9,702 bases of DNA, taken from NCBI GenBank assembly GCA_036276235.1, contig DATBDZ010000335.1:1-9702 (forward strand). The letters run 5' to 3'. Under the pieces are notes generated by a model. It was given only the letters and a program-made list of their open reading frames with translations, ran no database searches and was not told the origin of the DNA. The DNA is from JANWHF01 sp036276235. GTDB taxonomy: Bacteria > Planctomycetota > Phycisphaerae > Tepidisphaerales > Tepidisphaeraceae. This document shows positions 5,764-9,702 of the stretch, one piece after another; positions within the stretch are counted from its first letter, which is position 1; every line of letters begins with the position of its first letter. A program made the position numbers and the translations under genes.

Positions 5764-8700
5764 ACCTGCCGCAAATCCAGGGTGAAGGGCAATTCGGCGC
5801 TGGCCGGCGGCTCCACTATGCGCATCGGCCCCGGCGTGTGGCCAATTGAGTAAAATCGGGCGATTCGCCGGCCTTCAGCCTCATAAGCGTTCACCGGAAA
5901 GCTCTCATAATTGCGCCCGCCCGGATGCGCCACATGATACACGCAGCCGCCGATCGATCGGCCGGCCCACGTATCCACCAGATCAAACGTCAGCGGCGAA
6001 TCCACTCCAATCGTAGGATGCAAACAAGAGGGCGGCTGCCAGGCGCGATATCGAATTCCTGCGACATATTGCCCATTGGTGCCCGTCGGATGCAGCGGCA
6101 CGCGAACGCCGTTACACGTTACCACATGGCGGCTATCGATCATTCCATCGACGCGCACCTGCATGCGTTCCACCGATGAATCGACATACCTTACGGTCCC
6201 GCCCGCCGCCGGTTCTTCGCCCAGCACATGCCACGGCTCAATTCCCTGGCGCAGCTCCAGGTTTACGCCGCGGTGTTGGATTGTTCCATAATGCGGAAAA
6301 CGGAATTCGATATGCGGCGCGAACCACTGAGCCTGAATCGGATATCCCGCCCGATTCAGCTCGAACACGACGTCTTCCAAATCCTGCTGAATAAAGTGCG
6401 GCAGCATGTAGCGATCGTGAATCTCGGTCCGCCAGCGCACGAGCCGATCCTGATACGGCGCATTCCAAAACCGCGCGATCAACGCCCGCAGCAAAAGATG
6501 CTGCGTGAGGCTCATTCGCGAATGCGGCGGCATCTCAAACGCGCGCATTTCCAGAAGCCCAAGCCGGCCGGTGGAGGATTCTGGCGCGTAGAGCTTGTCG
6601 ATGCAGAATTCAGCGCGATGCGTGTTGCCGGTGACATCGACCAGAATGTTGCGGAAGATGCGATCGACCAGCCAGGGCTGAACATTGCCGCCATTGGGCA
6701 CTTGCTTGAATGCCAGCTCCAGCTCGTAAACCTGATCGTTGCGCGCCTCATCGACGCGCGGGGCCTGACTGGTCGGGCCGACGAATTGCCCGCAGAACAG
6801 GTACGAGAGGGCGGGATGATTGTGCCAATACCCGACGAGACTGCGGAGCAAATCCGGCCGGCGCAGCAGCGGCGAATCCGCCGGCGTCGGCCCGCCGACC
6901 ACGATGTGATTTCCGCCGCCGGTGCCCGTATGGCGGCCATCGAGCATAAACTTTTCGGTGCCGAGCCGCGCGAGGCGCGCTTCTTCGTAAAGCGCCGTGG
7001 TATTGCGCACCAGGTCATCCCATGATTCAACCGGCTGCGTGTTGACTTCGATCACGCCCGGATCAGGCGTCACTTTGATCAGCGCGACGCGCGGATCGGG
7101 CGGCGGCGTGTATCCCTCGACGAGAATCGGAATCCGCAAACTGCTGGCGGTGGCCTCGAGCGCTGCCACCAGCTCCAGATAATCTTCCAGCAGCGAGACG
7201 GGCGGCATAAAGACGCGCACCACGCCGCCGCGCGCTTCGACGCAGAGCGCGGTGCGAATCAAATCGCTCGCGGGTTGGCCGACTGCGGGCGGAAGCGGCG
7301 AAATCGCGCTGCTCGTGCGAACGCGGCCCGGCACGGGAGTTCTTCCAACGCCGCCGGCAATCGTCTCCATCGGCGACTGCTCGGCGCGGCTTTCCATCGC
7401 GTCTATCGCATGAGTGTGACCTTGAACATATCGCTGCCGCACGAGAGTTTCATAGGACGGCAGCGCCCGCCGCGGCTCCCACGGATCGAGCGGCTGGGGC
7501 GATGTCTGCTCCGACTTCACCGCAAACGGCACCGAATCCAGCGGCAGCCGAAAGCCCATCGGCGAATCGCCGGGAATCAGATACATCCGCTCGGGCCGGA
7601 AAAACCACGGCCCGCTCACCCAATCCGCCGAGCCGTCGGTATATCGCTGGCGGCGCAGCGGCAGCGCGTAGCCGACCACCGTATCCAATCCCTGCTCGAA
7701 GATGCGCGACATCCGCGCCCGCTCTTCAGGATTTTCCAGTTTGTTGTCGAACGGATCGACATTGACGGGCAGCCGCCGTTCCTTCCAGAGGTAATACCAG
7801 ACATCTTCAAAGCCGCTGACGACAAATCGCGTCGGCACACCCAGCCGCTCGGCAAGCGTCATCGCAAATGCGCGGGCATCATTGCTTGTGGCGGAATTAT
7901 TCGGCTTGGTTTCATCCGCAACCAGCGCCGGATCCATCCAGATTGGCTGGCCATCCTTGCGGAAGTACAGCCCGAATGCCCAGCGCGGAAGCGATTCGCC
8001 GGGATACCATTTGCCCTGCCCATGATGCAAAAATCCGCCCGGCGCGAAGCGGTCGCGCAGTCGGCGGAGCAGCTCGTCGCCGCGCTTGTATTTCATGGGG
8101 CCCAGCGCCGCCGAATTCCATTCCGGGCCGTCCATGTCGTCGATCGAGACAAACGTCGGCTCGCCGCCCATCGTCAGGCGGACATCCGACCGCTTCAAAT
8201 CCGCATCGACCTGATGCCCCAATGCCTCGATCTGCGCCCATTGCTCGTCGGTGTAAGGCTTGGTCACCCGCGGATCTTCATGGATCCGCTGAATGCTCAT
8301 CGCGAAGCCAAACACGCCGGCGTTGTCGCTTTCGCCGTCGCCGTGAATGGCGCCGTCTTCGGGGTCGGTCTTGGCGATTTCTTCATCATCGTAGGAGAAT
8401 GATCCGGTGACCGGCGCTGCAGTGAGCGGGTCGGCCGAGCAAGCGAGCGGCAGATGTCCTTCGCCGGCGAGTAAGCCTGACGTCGGATCAAGCCCCACCC
8501 ATCCCGCGCCCGGAAGATATACTTCCGCCCACGCGTGCAGATCGGTGAAATCAGTTGAAGCGCCGACGGGCCCATCGAGGCTTTTCACATCCGGCACAAG
8601 CTGAATCAGATACCCCGAGACAAATCGCGCCGCCAACCCGAGATTGCGCAACGCCTGCACCAGCAGCCACGAAGTATCGCGGCAGGAGCCGCTCAGGTGC

Positions 8701-9221
8701 GTGAGCGTTTGCTCGGGCGTCTGAATTCCCGGCTCCATGCGGATCAGATACTTGATCATCTTGCAGAGCCGCGCGTTCAGCTCGACCAGAAAATCAACCG
8801 TCGGCACATCCTTCGCCCGCGATTTCGCGATGAAGCAGGCAAGCTTCTCCCCCGGCTTTTCCGCTTCAAGATAAGGCTGCAACTCCCGCGCGAGCACCGC
8901 CGGGTAGATAAACGGATAACGCTGGGCCTCCTTCTCCAGAAAGAAGTCGAACGGGTTGATCACCGTGAGGTCGGCGATCAGATCCACCTCGACGGCAAGC
9001 TCGGTCGTCTTTTTGGGAAACACCAGCCGCGCTAGGCGATTGCTGTACGGGTCCTGCTGCCAGTTGATGAAATGCTCGGCCGGCTTGATGGTGAGCGAGT
9101 AGCTCAAGACCGGGGTGCGGCAATGCGGCGCCGGCCGCAGCCGCAATATCTGCGGCGAGAGCCAGACCGGCCGGGGATATCGATAGGATGTCTTATGATT
9201 GAGCGCAACGCGTATCGCCAT
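5760..9221 (-). CDS. Transglutaminase-like protease/transferase fused to DUF2126 (circularly permuted glutamine-synthetase-like ligase), COG4196 type
   Basis: 1153 aa, close to the roughly 1100 aa usual for this family. Residues 1-90 look like the bacterial transglutaminase N-terminal beta domain. The transglutaminase core follows, with a complete triad: Cys180 in GSCRDTSWL, His229 in DLHAWAEVYLP and Asp245 in GLDPTSG. From about 305 the DUF2126 part begins: IHEDPRVTKPYT (313-324), LTMGGEPTFVSIDD (349-362), TPDPGVIEVN (718-727), GTGGGNHIVVGG (766-777), a long conserved block at 857-882 (NILVDVTGNTHRAEF) and LLEMRAFEMPPH (889-900). These acidic and Gly/His motifs fit the predicted glutamine-synthetase-like ligase site. 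Residues 571-655 are a Pro/Ser-rich linker. There is no signal peptide, so it is probably cytoplasmic. The ATG start lacks a clear Shine-Dalgarno site, but the protein begins like the two other transglutaminases of the cluster. The stop overlaps the next gene by 4 nt (ATGA). Predicted role: ATP-dependent amide-bond formation coupled to peptide cleavage or transfer; the substrate is unknown. Confidence 0.95.
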   Translation of the reverse strand: MAIRVALNHKTSYRYPRPVWLSPQILRLRPAPHCRTPVLSYSLTIKPAEHFINWQQDPYSNRLARLVFPKKTTELAVEVDLIADLTVINPFDFFLEKEAQRYPFIYPAVLARELQPYLEAEKPGEKLACFIAKSRAKDVPTVDFLVELNARLCKMIKYLIRMEPGIQTPEQTLTHLSGSCRDTSWLLVQALRNLGLAARFVSGYLIQLVPDVKSLDGPVGASTDFTDLHAWAEVYLPGAGWVGLDPTSGLLAGEGHLPLACSADPLTAAPVTGSFSYDDEEIAKTDPEDGAIHGDGESDNAGVFGFAMSIQRIHEDPRVTKPYTDEQWAQIEALGHQVDADLKRSDVRLTMGGEPTFVSIDDMDGPEWNSAALGPMKYKRGDELLRRLRDRFAPGGFLHHGQGKWYPGESLPRWAFGLYFRKDGQPIWMDPALVADETKPNNSATSNDARAFAMTLAERLGVPTRFVVSGFEDVWYYLWKERRLPVNVDPFDNKLENPEERARMSRIFEQGLDTVVGYALPLRRQRYTDGSADWVSGPWFFRPERMYLIPGDSPMGFRLPLDSVPFAVKSEQTSPQPLDPWEPRRALPSYETLVRQRYVQGHTHAIDAMESRAEQSPMETIAGGVGRTPVPGRVRTSSAISPLPPAVGQPASDLIRTALCVEARGGVVRVFMPPVSLLEDYLELVAALEATASSLRIPILVEGYTPPPDPRVALIKVTPDPGVIEVNTQPVESWDDLVRNTTALYEEARLARLGTEKFMLDGRHTGTGGGNHIVVGGPTPADSPLLRRPDLLRSLVGYWHNHPALSYLFCGQFVGPTSQAPRVDEARNDQVYELELAFKQVPNGGNVQPWLVDRIFRNILVDVTGNTHRAEFCIDKLYAPESSTGRLGLLEMRAFEMPPHSRMSLTQHLLLRALIARFWNAPYQDRLVRWRTEIHDRYMLPHFIQQDLEDVVFELNRAGYPIQAQWFAPHIEFRFPHYGTIQHRGVNLELRQGIEPWHVLGEEPAAGGTVRYVDSSVERMQVRVDGMIDSRHVVTCNGVRVPLHPTGTNGQYVAGIRYRAWQPPSCLHPTIGVDSPLTFDLVDTWAGRSIGGCVYHVAHPGGRNYESFPVNAYEAEGRRIARFYSIGHTPGPMRIVEPPASAELPFTLDLRQV

Positions 9222-9328
9222 GGGGCAACGTCTTGATGCACCGCATCGCGCAGAAAAAACGGCGGGGTGTGTTCGCCGCTTTGATTGATTCCCACTAACA
9301 GCCCGAACTCATCGGCGGTTCGCGGGGG

Positions 9329-9358
9329 ATAATAGTTAGCCAACGGGGAATATGCAAA
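9329..9358 (-). promoter_or_regulatory. Candidate sigma-70-type promoter of the cluster
   Basis: On the minus strand TTTGCA (9358-9353) and TATTAT (9334-9329) are 18 nt apart. The -10 matches five of six consensus bases and the -35 four of six. A transcript would begin near 9322 and carry a leader of about 100 nt before the ATG at 9221. The spacer contains an imperfect palindrome, GTTGGCTAAC. No other site in 9222-9385 looks better. Confidence 0.4.
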
Positions 9359-9385
9359 CGGGTTTATGTAAGGCGGCCCTCGTGA

Positions 9386-9589
9386 GTTGGTGGGGCGGAC
9401 ATTCTTGTCTGTCCTCGAGTCTGGGAGTGGTGGCATTCTTGCCACCCGAGCAGACTCGAATCCGTTCGGGGGACAGGAATGTCCCCACTCACAGATTCGA
9501 AACGGACAAGAATGTCTGCTCCACCCAAGACAGCAGACAAGAATCTCTGCTCCACCAAGAACGGCGGGCAGTGCCCAATACTGTCCGCC
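9386..9589. repeat. Cluster of evenly spaced hairpins with a CATTCTTG core, arranged as a large imperfect palindrome
   Basis: Five copies of a CATTCTTG-like core begin at about 9400, 9434 (plus orientation) and 9474, 9507, 9538 (minus orientation), 31-39 nt apart. Each sits in a small hairpin, for example GGTGGC/GCCACC at 9429-9446 and GGGGACA/TGTCCCC at 9469-9486. The two-unit block 9386-9446 matches the reverse complement of 9469-9530, with 25 of 32 positions identical between 9415-9446 and 9500-9469. The last two units are near-direct repeats (ending CTGCTCCACC). A further hairpin lies at 9563-9571/9581-9589. No protein-coding frame here is credible. Confidence 0.8.
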
Positions 9590-9702
9590 ACACGACCCCT
9601 TGCAATTTTAACACAATCTTAATTTGCGCTTTTGGTCTGGTTGTGCTTAGATGACGCCATCGCCGGACCACCTCCAACTTCTTCCAGAACGCCGCTGAAG
9701 CG
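9590..9702. other. AT-rich intergenic end of window
   Basis: No gene is seen. 9600-9625 is distinctly AT-rich compared with the surroundings and contains TTTAACAC (9607) and CTTAATTT (9618), two similar boxes 11 nt apart. The ATG at 9651 opens only a 15-codon frame. The final ten bases, CGCTGAAGCG, also occur at 46-55 in the left-edge repeat, so another copy of that element may begin here and be cut off. Confidence 0.4.

Noticed and set aside
5008..5853. 281-codon open frame on the plus strand
   Set aside because: It is opposite the ATP-grasp gene and crosses the ATGA overlap of two solid genes; the composition is shadow-like.
7275..8402. 375-codon open frame on the plus strand
   Set aside because: It is a shadow of the DUF2126 gene in GC-rich DNA; the product is Arg-rich without recognisable domains.
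9386..9560. CRISPR-like array (regularly spaced short repeats)
   Set aside because: Repeat units are not identical, change orientation in the middle, form their own hairpins and have no unique spacers; no cas gene is present.
9651..9698. Start of a divergent gene at the right edge
   Set aside because: The ATG at 9651 meets a stop after 15 codons and has no ribosome site.

Overview
The window is GC-rich bacterial DNA carrying five minus-strand genes over about 377-9221, flanked by regions packed with short inverted repeats. The repeats (hairpins built on GTAGGGTGGGTG, GCACGGGTT and GACATTCTTGTC cores) together with the mostly poor Shine-Dalgarno sites resemble what I know from Planctomycetota-type genomes. 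That assignment is an inference from style; no marker gene is present.

Layout, read in the direction of transcription (high to low coordinates). 9222-9702 is non-coding: it holds a regularly spaced cluster of GACATTCTTGTC-type hairpins (9386-9589), a plausible promoter (9329-9358) and a leader. Then follow a transglutaminase + DUF2126 protein (9221-5760), a circularly permuted ATP-grasp fused to an alpha-E domain (5763-3229), a stand-alone transglutaminase (3232-2354), a 142-nt gap with a perfect 27-bp inverted repeat, a second stand-alone transglutaminase (2211-1285), a 254-nt gap, and a small HEAT-repeat protein (1030-377). A hairpin with a T tract at 309-350 looks like the terminator. The rest of 1-308 is four more hairpins and no convincing gene.

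The first three genes overlap by 4 nt each (ATGA, then GTGA) and must be translationally coupled. Together they match the predicted peptide-tagging or peptide-ligase system known from comparative genomics (COG4196, COG2308, COG2307 and COG1305 families; Aravind group amidoligase survey, 2009). In that model the ATP-grasp and the glutamine-synthetase-like DUF2126 domain form amide bonds using ATP, and the transglutaminase-fold Cys-His-Asp enzymes cut or transfer them. None of the proteins shows a signal peptide or membrane segment, so the pathway appears cytoplasmic. The substrate is unknown.

Local features of interest are the alpha-E fusion, three transglutaminase domains with intact triads, the absence of the Anbu-type NTN peptidase often found with this system, the HEAT protein with a basic Pro/Gln-rich tail at the end of the cluster, and hairpin repeats at every gene-free gap larger than 100 nt except 1031-1284.
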